Below the pieces are notes generated by a model. The model did no database searches. It saw only the letters and a list, made by a program, of their open reading frames with translations, and had not been told where the DNA came from. 64,000 bases of DNA from Bifidobacterium asteroides (GTDB taxonomy: Bacteria; Actinomycetota; Actinomycetes; Actinomycetales; Bifidobacteriaceae): the NCBI RefSeq assembly GCF_030758775.1, contig NZ_CP132384.1, positions 930,001 through 994,000 on the forward strand, written 5' to 3'. Shown here piece by piece: positions 18,537 through 26,533 of this stretch. The stretch's first letter is position 1, and every line of letters starts with the position of its first letter. The position numbers and the translations under genes are program-made.

Positions 18537-19448
18537 ATGACGCTTGCCTACATTCCATCGCCGGGAATATCCAGCTTCCATCTGGGGCCGGTCACCATCA
18601 GGTTCTATGCGCTGACCATGCTCTTGGCCATCATCGTGGCTGCCTGGATCACCGCCAGGCGCTGGAAGAAGGAGGGCGGCCGGACCGACCAGATTCTGGA
18701 CATCGCCATCTGCGCGGTACCGGCCGGCATCGTCGGCGCCAGGCTCTACCACGTCATTACCACCCCTGAGCGGTATTTCGGAGCTGATGGCAATCCAGCC
18801 GATATTCTGCGCATCTGGCGTGGCGGTCTGGGCATCTGGGGTGCAGTCCTCCTGGGAGCACTGGCAGCCTGGGCCTGGTGCCGTCACAAGAGCTACCCGA
18901 CCGCCCTGCTGGCCGACAGTGTGGCCCCTGCCCTTCTGGTGGCTCAGGCCATCGGGCGGCTGGGCAACTGGTTCAACCAGGAGCTCTACGGGGCCCCCAC
19001 CACGCTGCCCTGGGGGCTGAAGATCGACGCGGCAGGTTCCGCCATCGGCAGCAGCGAACAGTGCTATGACGGGGCCACTTGCCCGACCGGCACCCTCTTC
19101 CAACCAACATTCCTCTATGAGATGATCTGGAACCTGATCGGCGCGGCCCTCCTGGTCTGGATCGGCCACAAGGCCGTGAACGTGCTCAAGGCCGGCTCCC
19201 TCTTCGCCCTCTATGTCATGTGGTACACCCTGGGGCGCACCTGGATCGAGGCCCTTCGCATCGACTTCGCCCACGAATTCCTGGGAGTCAGGGTCAACGT
19301 CTGGGTGTCCATGACGGTCTTCTTCCTTGCGGCTGCAGCCTTCGTCCTCATAGCGCGCAAGGGCAAGCCGACCTCCCTGCTGTCCGAAAAGCTGCGGACC
19401 ATCACCGAGCTTGAGGTGCGTCAGGAGTCCGAGGCCCGGAGCAAGTAG
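18537..19448 (+). CDS. lgt: prolipoprotein diacylglyceryl transferase
   Basis: A 303-residue membrane enzyme that transfers diacylglycerol from phosphatidylglycerol to the lipobox Cys of prolipoproteins. About seven hydrophobic segments are visible. Family motifs include GGLGIWGAVLLGALAAW, the RLGNWFNQELYG signature with the essential Arg/Asn, and PTFLYEMIWNL. The ATG at 18537 gives the normal N-terminus; the frame is open further upstream but only inside trpA. It would process the lipoproteins at 468-2078 and 54623-55027. The last 35 residues are charged and cytoplasmic. Confidence 0.94.
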   Translation: MTLAYIPSPGISSFHLGPVTIRFYALTMLLAIIVAAWITARRWKKEGGRTDQILDIAICAVPAGIVGARLYHVITTPERYFGADGNPADILRIWRGGLGIWGAVLLGALAAWAWCRHKSYPTALLADSVAPALLVAQAIGRLGNWFNQELYGAPTTLPWGLKIDAAGSAIGSSEQCYDGATCPTGTLFQPTFLYEMIWNLIGAALLVWIGHKAVNVLKAGSLFALYVMWYTLGRTWIEALRIDFAHEFLGVRVNVWVSMTVFFLAAAAFVLIARKGKPTSLLSEKLRTITELEVRQESEARSK

Positions 19449-19538
19449 GACAGGGGTCAGCTATCCGGGGGTCGGTAGGTGTGCAATTGGGCCACAAACC
19501 GGTGCCGCCGGTCTTCCGTACAACATAGAATAATCTCC

Positions 19539-20204
19539 ATGAGCATTCAGATAGCACCCAGCATTCTTTCCGCCGATTTCGCCAACTTGGAGCGGGATCT
19601 CAAGGCTATTGCCAATGCCGATATGGTTCACGTGGATGTGATGGACCACCATTTCGTTCCCAACCTGACGCTTGGCGAGCCTGTGGTGGAGCGCATCTGC
19701 CAGGTGACCGACCTGCCGGTGGACGTGCATCTGATGATCGAGGACCCCGACCGGTGGGCCCCGGAATTCGCCAAACTGGGTGTTGCCTCCGTCACCTTCC
19801 ACACCGGAGCCGTCCATGCCCCGGTCCGTCTGGCCCGCCAGCTGCACGACATGGGGGTCAAGGCCTGCCTGGCCGTGCGCCCTGCCGAACCTGTGGAGCC
19901 GATCTTCGACATTCTCGATGAGTTTGACATGATTCTGGTCATGACCGTGGAGCCAGGATTCGGCGGGCAGAAGTTCCTGGACAATCAGATGCCCAAGACC
20001 CGCCGTCTTCGTGACCAGATCACCGCCCGCGGCCTGAAGACCCACATCCAGGTGGATGGCGGGGTGAGTCCCACCACGGCTCCCATCGTGGCAGAGGCTG
20101 GAGCCGATGTCCTGGTGGCAGGCTCCGCGGTCTACGGCGCTGACGACCCGGCCAAGGCCATTGACCAGATCCGGCAGGCCGCGCAGGTAAGCTACAAGGA
20201 CTGA
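19539..20204 (+). CDS. rpe: ribulose-phosphate 3-epimerase
   Basis: A 221-residue barrel enzyme interconverting ribulose-5-phosphate and xylulose-5-phosphate, which feeds the bifid-shunt pentose phosphates. Metal and active-site residues are in [31 protein letters not shown], and [20 protein letters not shown] is the phosphate-side strand. The ATG at 19539 matches the family start; an upstream ATG (19479) would add 20 unrelated residues. hisE follows after 31 bases. Confidence 0.95.
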   Translation: MSIQIAPSILSADFANLERDLKAIANADMVHVDVMDHHFVPNLTLGEPVVERICQVTDLPVDVHLMIEDPDRWAPEFAKLGVASVTFHTGAVHAPVRLARQLHDMGVKACLAVRPAEPVEPIFDILDEFDMILVMTVEPGFGGQKFLDNQMPKTRRLRDQITARGLKTHIQVDGGVSPTTAPIVAEAGADVLVAGSAVYGADDPAKAIDQIRQAAQVSYKD

Positions 20205-20235
20205 CAGGTTTTGCAGGAAGAATGGAGATAGCCAG

Positions 20236-20499
20236 ATGAAGACCTTCGATGGGTTGTTTGAGGAGCTCACGACCAAGGCCAAGGAGCGCCCAGAAGGATC
20301 CTTGACTGTTGAAGAGCTGGACAAGGGCACGCATTTCATCGGCAAGAAGATCAATGAAGAGGCTGGAGAGACATGGATCGCCGCTGAGTATGAGGGCAAG
20401 GAGCGGACGGCCGAGGAGATGAGCCAGCTGCTGTACCACATCCAGGTCATGATGATCGATCGAGGCATCACCCTGGAGGATGTCTACAGATATCTGTGA
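20236..20499 (+). CDS. hisE: phosphoribosyl-ATP pyrophosphatase
   Basis: An 87-residue all-helical enzyme for the second step of histidine synthesis. It has the MazG-like Glu-rich metal motif: [19 protein letters not shown], then the E-E-M-S-Q-L-L-Y-H helix. Length is normal for a stand-alone HisE. hisG follows after 50 bases, giving a hisE-hisG pair that covers the first two steps. Confidence 0.95.
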   Translation: MKTFDGLFEELTTKAKERPEGSLTVEELDKGTHFIGKKINEEAGETWIAAEYEGKERTAEEMSQLLYHIQVMMIDRGITLEDVYRYL

Positions 20500-20549
20500 C
20501 CTCTGATCCTTTCCCGCTGTAGATTCGCTTCCGCAATTAGGAGGTTGCC

Positions 20550-21401
20550 GTGTTGAAGGTCGCGGTGCCCAATAAGGGCATGTTGTCCCAGCCCGCATGG
20601 AGGCTGCTGTCAGAGTCCGGCTATCGTCTGCGTTCCAATGACCGGCAACTGGTGGTCGATGACGTCGACAACGACATCCAGCTCTTTTACTTAAGGCCCA
20701 ACGATATAGCGGTCTATGTCGGCTTGGGGACCATTGATCTGGGCATCACCGGGCGTGACCTGCTGCTCAACTCCGGAACCAGGGCCGTCGAGGTCATTGA
20801 GCTGGGATTCGGCGCATCCACATTCAGATTCGCCGCTCCGGAAGCCAGTGCTATCAACACCTTGCAGGACGTGGACGGCAAACGGATCGGCACTACCTTC
20901 GACCGGCTTCTTGAAGACTACCTGAACAGCAAGGGACTCAAGGCCGAACTGATCCACTTGGACGGCGCAGTGGAGTCCTCAGTCGAGCTCGGGGTAGCCG
21001 ACCTGATCGCCGATGTGGTCTCCACCGGCACCACCCTGCGCAACGCCGGGCTTCGGGTCTTCGGCGATCCCATTCTGAAATCGGAGGGGATTCTCATCAG
21101 ATCACCCCGTCTGGATCCCGATGATGAGCGGTTGGCGGTCATGTCCCGCAGGCTGGAGGGCGTGCTGACAGCCCGCCGCTATGTACTGATGGATTATGAC
21201 ATCCCGGTAGAGCGCGTAGCCATGGCGGTGGGCATCACGCCCGGCTATGAGTCGCCGACAGTCTCCTCCCTGCACGATAAGCAGTGGGCCGCAGTCAGGG
21301 CCATGGTTCCCAGGGACCAGGTGAACAACCTCATGGACCGCCTCTATGAGATCGGTGCGCGTGCCATCCTTGTAACTGCCCTTCAAGCTTCTAGAATGTA
21401 G
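20550..21401 (+). CDS. hisG: ATP phosphoribosyltransferase, long form
   Basis: A 283-residue HisG of the long class, catalysing the committed step of histidine synthesis (ATP + PRPP). The N-terminus [19 protein letters not shown], the PRPP loop region [19 protein letters not shown] and a C-terminal ferredoxin-like regulatory domain (from about residue 210, containing [18 protein letters not shown]) are present. The regulatory domain implies histidine feedback and independence of HisZ. GTG start at 20550 with TTAGGAGG upstream. Confidence 0.95.
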   Translation: MLKVAVPNKGMLSQPAWRLLSESGYRLRSNDRQLVVDDVDNDIQLFYLRPNDIAVYVGLGTIDLGITGRDLLLNSGTRAVEVIELGFGASTFRFAAPEASAINTLQDVDGKRIGTTFDRLLEDYLNSKGLKAELIHLDGAVESSVELGVADLIADVVSTGTTLRNAGLRVFGDPILKSEGILIRSPRLDPDDERLAVMSRRLEGVLTARRYVLMDYDIPVERVAMAVGITPGYESPTVSSLHDKQWAAVRAMVPRDQVNNLMDRLYEIGARAILVTALQASRM

Positions 21402-21405
21402 TCGG

Positions 21406-22020
21406 ATGGCACTGATTGATCGAATTTCACGCAGCAGGTACAGCCCTGAGCCACGGTCGGTGATTCTCACCGTACCCAATGTCATCAGCCTGCTTCGTAT
21501 CCTCTCCATACCTCTTATTGCCTATCTGGTGGCCAACCGTCATCTGATCATTTCCTTGGTAGTCATGCTGATTTCGGCCCTTTCTGACGGTGTGGATGGG
21601 ATCATTGCCCGCAGGTTCAACCAGGTCAGCAAGCTGGGGCAGATCCTGGACCCGGTTGCCGATCGGCTGCTGATTCTCTGTTCCGTACTTGCTCTGAGCA
21701 TCGCCTCCATACTCCCATGGTGGCTTCTGGCCCTAGTCGGTGCCCGGGATGTGCTCATGGGGCTGTTGGTTTTGACGCTGGCCCAGCATGATTATGGCCC
21801 CTTGCCGGTGCACTTCGCTGGCAAGACTGGTACGGCCGTGCTCATGCTGGCCATACCGGCCCTGATTTTTGCGGATGTGGGCACTTCAGCCTTCTTCCGT
21901 TTCTTCCACCTGGTGGCTCTTGCGGCTGTCATCTGGGGGGTTGGCCTTTACTGGCTGGCAGGGCTGATCTACGCACGTCAGGGCATCGGGCTGCTTCGTC
22001 AGGACCGCCATCATGACTGA
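21406..22020 (+). CDS. CDP-alcohol phosphatidyltransferase (PgsA/phosphatidylglycerophosphate synthase-like)
   Basis: A 204-residue membrane enzyme. The CDP-alcohol phosphatidyltransferase motif is complete with exact spacing: DGVDGIIARR, eight residues, G, then DPVADR. Four to six transmembrane stretches are visible. It uses CDP-diacylglycerol made by CdsA; whether the acceptor is glycerol-3-phosphate or another alcohol cannot be read off. It starts 5 bases after hisG and its end overlaps the next gene by 8 bases, so it heads the envelope cluster. Confidence 0.88.
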   Translation: MALIDRISRSRYSPEPRSVILTVPNVISLLRILSIPLIAYLVANRHLIISLVVMLISALSDGVDGIIARRFNQVSKLGQILDPVADRLLILCSVLALSIASILPWWLLALVGARDVLMGLLVLTLAQHDYGPLPVHFAGKTGTAVLMLAIPALIFADVGTSAFFRFFHLVALAAVIWGVGLYWLAGLIYARQGIGLLRQDRHHD

Positions 22021-22969
22021 ACCGCAGATGACCCCCCAATCCTTCCCCGTGCCGCCTGACCGTGCCTTGATTCACCGCCGGGCGGCTTTTTCGCATTCCA
22101 GCGCAGGTCTGGAACGCCACTATGTGGACCAGGAAAGCTCGGAGCCCGCCCAGGAATCCATGCGTCGGCGCATGGCTGATGAGTCTCTGAGGCTGATTGA
22201 CGACCTGACCAACCGTCCCATGGACCCCATGTTCGAGGATGCCCGTCTGCTGCCCGCTGAGCGTAGATCGCCGCTGAGCGTCTGGGTCAATCGGATACTG
22301 GTCTTCGTCATTTGCGTGCTGGTCGGCCTGGCGGGCACGGGTATAGTTCAGGTGTTGCACCGGGACCCGCGTCAGAAGGTACGCGAGAAGCTCATCTCCC
22401 AGGTGGAGGGGGTCAGCAAGCGTGCCAATGACCTCAACAGTCAGATATCGGACCTTAACGGCAATATCGACACGCTCTCGGCTCAGGAGGGCGGCCAAGG
22501 GCAGAACAGCACGCAGGCCGCTGACGATCTGACCAACGGCACCAGCAAGGTGCAGGGGCAGGGCGTCGTCATCACCCTGGCCAACCCCATTGCCTCCAAG
22601 GATTCCCGGGACAATGCCGATCAGATCAAACTGCTCACCGACCAGGACCTGCAGTGGTTCCTGACCAAGCTTTGGTCTGCTGGGGCCGAAGCCATTGCCA
22701 TCAACGGCAATAGAATAGGAACACAGACATCAGTGCGTACAGCCGGTCAGACCATTTTGGTGGGGACCACCTCGATCGAGTCACCCTACAAGATCGAAGC
22801 CATCGGCGACCAAGGCGCCTTGTCCGATCTGATGGTTCGCAGTGATCTGCAGGGCCGCCTGCGTGACCTCAAAAGGGCGAACATCACTGTCAATGTGGCC
22901 AAGCAGCGGCGCCTGAATCTGAATGCAGTGAGTTTGCCCAATCTGTCCTATGCCGGAAGGAGTCATTGA
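22013..22969 (+). CDS. DUF881 membrane protein (first copy)
   Basis: A 318-residue protein with a long cytoplasmic N-terminus (about 85 residues), one transmembrane helix at about residues 89-111, a short coiled-coil (VSKRANDLNSQISDLNGN) and an extracellular DUF881 domain. The domain is recognisable from GQGVVITLANP, then QIKLLTDQDLQWFLTKLWSA and GAEAIAINGNRI. The function of DUF881 is unknown; its place beside DUF1290 and FHA genes is conserved in actinobacteria and suggests a role in the envelope or division. The ATG overlaps the pgsA-like stop. Confidence 0.85.
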   Translation: MTEPQMTPQSFPVPPDRALIHRRAAFSHSSAGLERHYVDQESSEPAQESMRRRMADESLRLIDDLTNRPMDPMFEDARLLPAERRSPLSVWVNRILVFVICVLVGLAGTGIVQVLHRDPRQKVREKLISQVEGVSKRANDLNSQISDLNGNIDTLSAQEGGQGQNSTQAADDLTNGTSKVQGQGVVITLANPIASKDSRDNADQIKLLTDQDLQWFLTKLWSAGAEAIAINGNRIGTQTSVRTAGQTILVGTTSIESPYKIEAIGDQGALSDLMVRSDLQGRLRDLKRANITVNVAKQRRLNLNAVSLPNLSYAGRSH

Positions 22970-22970
22970 C

Positions 22971-23303
22971 ATGTCGGCAATTCTCGGCCTGATCCTAGGC
23001 GTGGTGGCGGGCATCTTCCTCAAGCCCGACATTCCCATTGTCCTGCAGCCTTATTTGCCTATCATGGTGGTGGCCGCCCTGGATGCCCTGATGGGCGCAG
23101 TCCGCTCCTACTTCGAACGCAGCTTCTCGGACCGGGTCTTCGTGGTTTCCTTCATCTCCAATGTGATCACGGCCACTCTTCTGGTCTTCCTGGGCAACCA
23201 GCTGGGCGTGGGTTCTCAGCTGTCCACGGCCGTCATTGTGGTCCTGGGCATCCGGATCTTCTCCAACGTTTCCGCTATTCGACGGTTCATTTTCAAGGGG
23301 TGA
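22971..23303 (+). CDS. DUF1290 small basic membrane protein
   Basis: A 110-residue protein made almost wholly of three hydrophobic helices: AILGLILGVVAGIFL, then the conserved loop PYLPIMVVAALDALMGAVRS, then the last two helices. This is the Sbp/DUF1290 family, whose Bacillus member sits beside ftsA-ftsZ. Its function is unknown. GGAAGGAG lies 9 bases before the ATG at 22971. It lies between the two DUF881 genes with almost no spacing. Confidence 0.88.
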   Translation: MSAILGLILGVVAGIFLKPDIPIVLQPYLPIMVVAALDALMGAVRSYFERSFSDRVFVVSFISNVITATLLVFLGNQLGVGSQLSTAVIVVLGIRIFSNVSAIRRFIFKG

Positions 23304-23307
23304 GCAT

Positions 23308-24141
23308 ATGAGACACACCCTGAGGAAGAAGCGCGACGAGGGAATGCCCAAGAGCATTCCGCCTAGGAGGCCCGGACGGGTCAGGGCTCCAGCCGACGAT
23401 ACGCAGACCGGTGCTTTTCCGGTGGTTCGCCGTCGGCCTCTGCGCACCCTCAATTCCAACGCCACCAGGGTCAGACTGGTTACCAGCGTCCTGGTGGCCC
23501 TTATGTGCGCCCTGTTGGGTTTCGGGTATGCGGTCCAGGTGCATAATAACCAGTCCTCCTACCAGAGTCTGTCCGAGGAGGAGCTGGTACGGGTGCTGGA
23601 CGAGACCAGCAACCAGGTCGATAAGCTGGAGGAGCGCAAGAGCCAGCTCAACCAGCAGCTGACCTCCATCAAGTCAGCCGCCGACAAGCAGAAGGAGGCT
23701 GCCCGCATAGCCCAGCAGAATGAGCAGAGCAGCGGCATCCTGGCCGGACGGCTGCCTGCCCAGGGCAGGGGAGTGGTGGTAACGGTCACCGAGGACAGTG
23801 ACCGGGTGGACGCCTCTACCATGTTCAATCTGATCGAAGAACTGCGCAACGCTGGCGCCGAGGTCATATCCTTCAACGATGTCCGGGTGGTTACCAGCAC
23901 CTATCTGCTGGACACCCGCACCGGTCTGCAATGCGACCACGCCAAGCTGCGCAGTCCCTACATTGTCAAGGCCATTGGGGATCCGGACAGCCTGCAGAAT
24001 GCCGTTCAGATCGCTGGGGGAGTGGGTTCGCGGATCAAGGTGCAGTTCCATGCGACCGTATCCGTGGAGCAGTCAAATAGTGTCAGAATCGACCAGGTTC
24101 GACGCGTGCAGGACTACCAGTATGCAAAGCCTGTAGAATAG
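23308..24141 (+). CDS. DUF881 membrane protein (second copy)
   Basis: A 277-residue paralogue of the protein at 22013. It has a basic cytoplasmic N-terminus rich in Arg and Pro, one transmembrane helix around residues 53-73, and a coiled coil (LDETSNQVDKLEERKSQLNQ onward). The extracellular DUF881 domain has GRGVVVTVTED, the NLIEELRNAGAEVISFNDVR segment and the SPYIVKAIGDP strand. The ATG at 23308 is 4 bases after the previous stop. The pair could form a heteromeric complex with the DUF1290 protein between them (inference). Confidence 0.87.
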   Translation: MRHTLRKKRDEGMPKSIPPRRPGRVRAPADDTQTGAFPVVRRRPLRTLNSNATRVRLVTSVLVALMCALLGFGYAVQVHNNQSSYQSLSEEELVRVLDETSNQVDKLEERKSQLNQQLTSIKSAADKQKEAARIAQQNEQSSGILAGRLPAQGRGVVVTVTEDSDRVDASTMFNLIEELRNAGAEVISFNDVRVVTSTYLLDTRTGLQCDHAKLRSPYIVKAIGDPDSLQNAVQIAGGVGSRIKVQFHATVSVEQSNSVRIDQVRRVQDYQYAKPVE

Positions 24142-24147
24142 GCAATT

Positions 24148-24591
24148 ATGACAGATCCTATTCCCACTGCGGGCGAGACGACCATCATCGGCATGCCGGC
24201 CCTGAACATTCCAGTCACCTCCAACGGTGACCGTCCACTGACCAAGGACGACCTGGAGACCATGGCGCGATTGCCTGAGGGCACAGCCCTGCTGATCTCT
24301 ACCAGGGGAGCGGTGTCAGGATCGCGTTATCTGTTGGACGAGGATCAGGTCAGCGTGGGTCGCGATCCGAAGGCGGACATCCTGCTGGATGATTCGACGG
24401 TCTCCAGGGCGCACGCCATATTCGTACGGACTGACCATGGTTTTCGGGTCGAGGATACTGGCAGCCTCAACGGCACTTACGTCAACCGCGAACGCGTGGA
24501 CCAGGCCGACCTGCACAATGGCGACGAGATCATGATCGGCAAGTTCAGGTTGGTCTACTTCGATAATCGGGCAGTCATCGCCAAGAACTGA
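24148..24591 (+). CDS. FHA-domain protein (GarA/OdhI-like)
   Basis: A 147-residue cytoplasmic protein. The N-terminal tail carries a GETTIIG threonine pair reminiscent of the ETT kinase site of GarA/OdhI. Residues about 50-140 are a complete FHA domain: VSVGRDPKADILLDDSTVSR, the RAHA Ser/Arg phosphate-binding loop and DTGSLNGTYVNRERV. Such proteins switch between binding a metabolic enzyme and binding their own phosphorylated tail under a Ser/Thr kinase. The target here is unknown. It lies 6 bases after the second DUF881 gene and 13 before ftsR. Confidence 0.88.
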   Translation: MTDPIPTAGETTIIGMPALNIPVTSNGDRPLTKDDLETMARLPEGTALLISTRGAVSGSRYLLDEDQVSVGRDPKADILLDDSTVSRAHAIFVRTDHGFRVEDTGSLNGTYVNRERVDQADLHNGDEIMIGKFRLVYFDNRAVIAKN

Positions 24592-24604
24592 CAGGGGGCA
24601 CGGC

Positions 24605-25201
24605 ATGGCCGAAGAGTTGCCGACGCTGGTGCAGGGGGAACTCTTTTCGCCTGAGCAGGCCGAGGGCACGACCCGGGGCTACCGGGGAACGGTCGCGGCC
24701 AAGGTGGCCGGCATTACCTATCGGCAGCTGGATTATTGGGCCCGCAAGCGAATCGTCGAGCCATCGATCAAGGCCTCGCACGGATCAGGCTCCCGCAGGC
24801 TCTATTCCTTCAAGGATGTGGTCATCCTGGCCGTCCTCAAGCGCCTCTTGGATGCCGGTGTCAATTTGGTCAATGCCACGAACACGGTGAACTATCTCGA
24901 GCGTCGAACAGTCGGTCAACTTGAGCATGTAACGGTGGTCTGCGATGGTGATCAGGTCACAGAATGCTCAGGACCCGATCAGGTCTTTGCACTGATGCAG
25001 TCCGGGCGTGCAGTTTTTGCTATCTCTGTGGGTGCCATCTGGCATCGTATGGATCTGGAGCTGCAGACCTGCGACCACGTGGATTTGACTACTGGACAGC
25101 TGACCCCGGGTCTGCCTGAACGACCTATCGACGAGCTGACGGCTATGCGTCTGCGTCAGCGCCTGGAGCAGCAGCACGAGCAGCGCCAGCGGGCTGCATG
25201 A
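24605..25201 (+). CDS. ftsR: MerR-family transcriptional regulator, FtsR-like
   Basis: A 198-residue regulator. A MerR winged helix occupies about residues 25-95 (AGITYRQLDYWARKRIVEPS, then SRRLYSFKDVVILAVLKRLL). A C-terminal domain of about 100 residues lacks the Cys sensor of metal MerR proteins. The position just after the FHA gene and the N-terminal extension fit FtsR, which activates ftsZ in corynebacteria. Whether it does so here is inference. A clear hairpin follows at 25323. Confidence 0.82.
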   Translation: MAEELPTLVQGELFSPEQAEGTTRGYRGTVAAKVAGITYRQLDYWARKRIVEPSIKASHGSGSRRLYSFKDVVILAVLKRLLDAGVNLVNATNTVNYLERRTVGQLEHVTVVCDGDQVTECSGPDQVFALMQSGRAVFAISVGAIWHRMDLELQTCDHVDLTTGQLTPGLPERPIDELTAMRLRQRLEQQHEQRQRAA

Positions 25202-25322
25202 ATCTCGCGGTGGAAGACAAAACAGGAGAGAAAACAATAAGTAATTTGACATAACGTACATTATCGGCTTACTAGCTCATGATTGCGATTTTCATTTCTG
25301 GTCAACTTGGTGATGTTGCAAA

Positions 25323-25348
25323 GGCCACCCGAGTTCATCCGGGTGGCC
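25323..25348 (+). terminator. terminator between ftsR and the convergent HAD gene
   Basis: Perfect 9-base arms GGCCACCCG (25323-25331) and CGGGTGGCC (25340-25348) around an 8-base loop. It lies between two convergent genes and could serve both. T-rich tracts are weak on either side. Confidence 0.65.
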
Positions 25349-25377
25349 CTACAGGATAAGATACAGTTCCGACCGAA

Positions 25378-26109
25378 TCAATGCTGAGTCTGATTGTTGC
25401 CGAAGTAATCGTCAGTGGTTTGGCACAATCGGTCAACCTGGTCGATGACACGATAGCAGCCGTGAGATTCCAGTTCTCCGGGTTCGGCATAGCCCCAGCC
25501 GCATCCTAGGCAGTCAAGACCGGTTTCCTGCGCACCATCGGCATCGGTCCAGCGGTCGCCGACCATAAGGGCTCGGTCACCCTGGTTGGCGTCAAAGCCA
25601 AGCTGTTGCAGAGCGTGGGTGATGACCTGGGCCTTGGTGATTCGTGTGGAGTCCTTGCTGGCACCATAGACACCATCTACCAGTGGCGTAAGTCCGAAGT
25701 GGTCACATACCGGCTGAGCCTGGTACTCGGGTTTGCAGGTGGCCACGGCCAAGGTCAGACCATGCTCGTGCATACGATTCAGCTGTTCGGGAATGCCGTC
25801 AAAGACCGTAGCGAGCAGACGTCCAGGGATGTGTTGTCCTGGATGGTCAGGATCATCAAATGCCGCTATCTCACTGTAATAGCGCCGGTAAATCTGGACG
25901 CCCTTATCGATGTCTTCTTCTCTGATGCCGTTGCGGCGCAGGGATACTTCAACGGCAGGGCCTATGAATTGGCGAAGCTCGCTTTCATCGGGCACGGGAT
26001 GACCAAGCTCTTTGAAAGTTTGCACCACGGAGGCGATAATGCCCGGATGCGAGGCGGTCAGGGTGCCGTCCAGATCCAGCAGAACCAGGCGGCGCGGTGA
26101 TTTACTCAT
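25378..26109 (-). CDS. HAD-superfamily phosphatase (phosphoglycolate phosphatase-like)
   Basis: A 243-residue HAD hydrolase. Motif 1 is LLDLDGTLTAS with the nucleophilic Asp; motif 2 lies in LAVATCKPEYQ; the Lys is near TKAQVITHAL; motif 4 is MVGDRWTDADGA. The cap of about 70 residues after motif 1 is helical, as in Gph/PgmB-type enzymes. The substrate is not determinable. Its start overlaps the end of rbpA by 8 bases, so it is translated downstream of rbpA. Confidence 0.88.
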   Translation of the reverse strand: MSKSPRRLVLLDLDGTLTASHPGIIASVVQTFKELGHPVPDESELRQFIGPAVEVSLRRNGIREEDIDKGVQIYRRYYSEIAAFDDPDHPGQHIPGRLLATVFDGIPEQLNRMHEHGLTLAVATCKPEYQAQPVCDHFGLTPLVDGVYGASKDSTRITKAQVITHALQQLGFDANQGDRALMVGDRWTDADGAQETGLDCLGCGWGYAEPGELESHGCYRVIDQVDRLCQTTDDYFGNNQTQH

Positions 26110-26449
26110 AGTCCGGGAACCATCCTTCGCGGTGCATTTTCAGACGCTTGTCAAGCACAGCCTTGAGCTCGTCCTCCGACCGGCGCTCCAGCAGCATGTC
26201 CCAGTGGGTCCTGGTCGGCTTTCCGGTCTTGCCGGACTCCTGCTCGTCATGCCCCTCAAGGTGAGCAATCTGCCCGCAGCGGCACTCCCACTCCTGCGGC
26301 ACCTCAGCGCCTTCAGCCAAGGGCAGGATAGTCCGATGGCCTTTGGGGCAGACATAGGCGACCTCGCTGCGTGCAGCAAAATCCACATTCTGATCGGATT
26401 CCAGGGACTTCGCCCCAATACTCATGCCGCGAAGACTGCGCTCTGCCAT
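26102..26449 (-). CDS. rbpA: RNA polymerase-binding protein RbpA
   Basis: A 115-residue actinobacterial transcription factor that binds sigma and core RNA polymerase and stabilises the open complex. The N-terminal MAERSLRGMSIGAKSLESD, the zinc-ribbon core (YVCPKGHRTILPLA and WECRCG) and the C-terminal sigma-interacting helix (THWDMLLERRSEDELKAVL) are all present. GGAGGAATC precedes the ATG. The gene is one of the clearest phylum markers in the window. Confidence 0.95.
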   Translation of the reverse strand: MAERSLRGMSIGAKSLESDQNVDFAARSEVAYVCPKGHRTILPLAEGAEVPQEWECRCGQIAHLEGHDEQESGKTGKPTRTHWDMLLERRSEDELKAVLDKRLKMHREGWFPDYE

Positions 26450-26533
26450 GATTCCTCCATACTCGTGTCCGTCACTGCCTCCAAGCTACAGAACAGTGTT
26501 GACCTGATACTTATTCCCGGATTGTGCCCGTGT

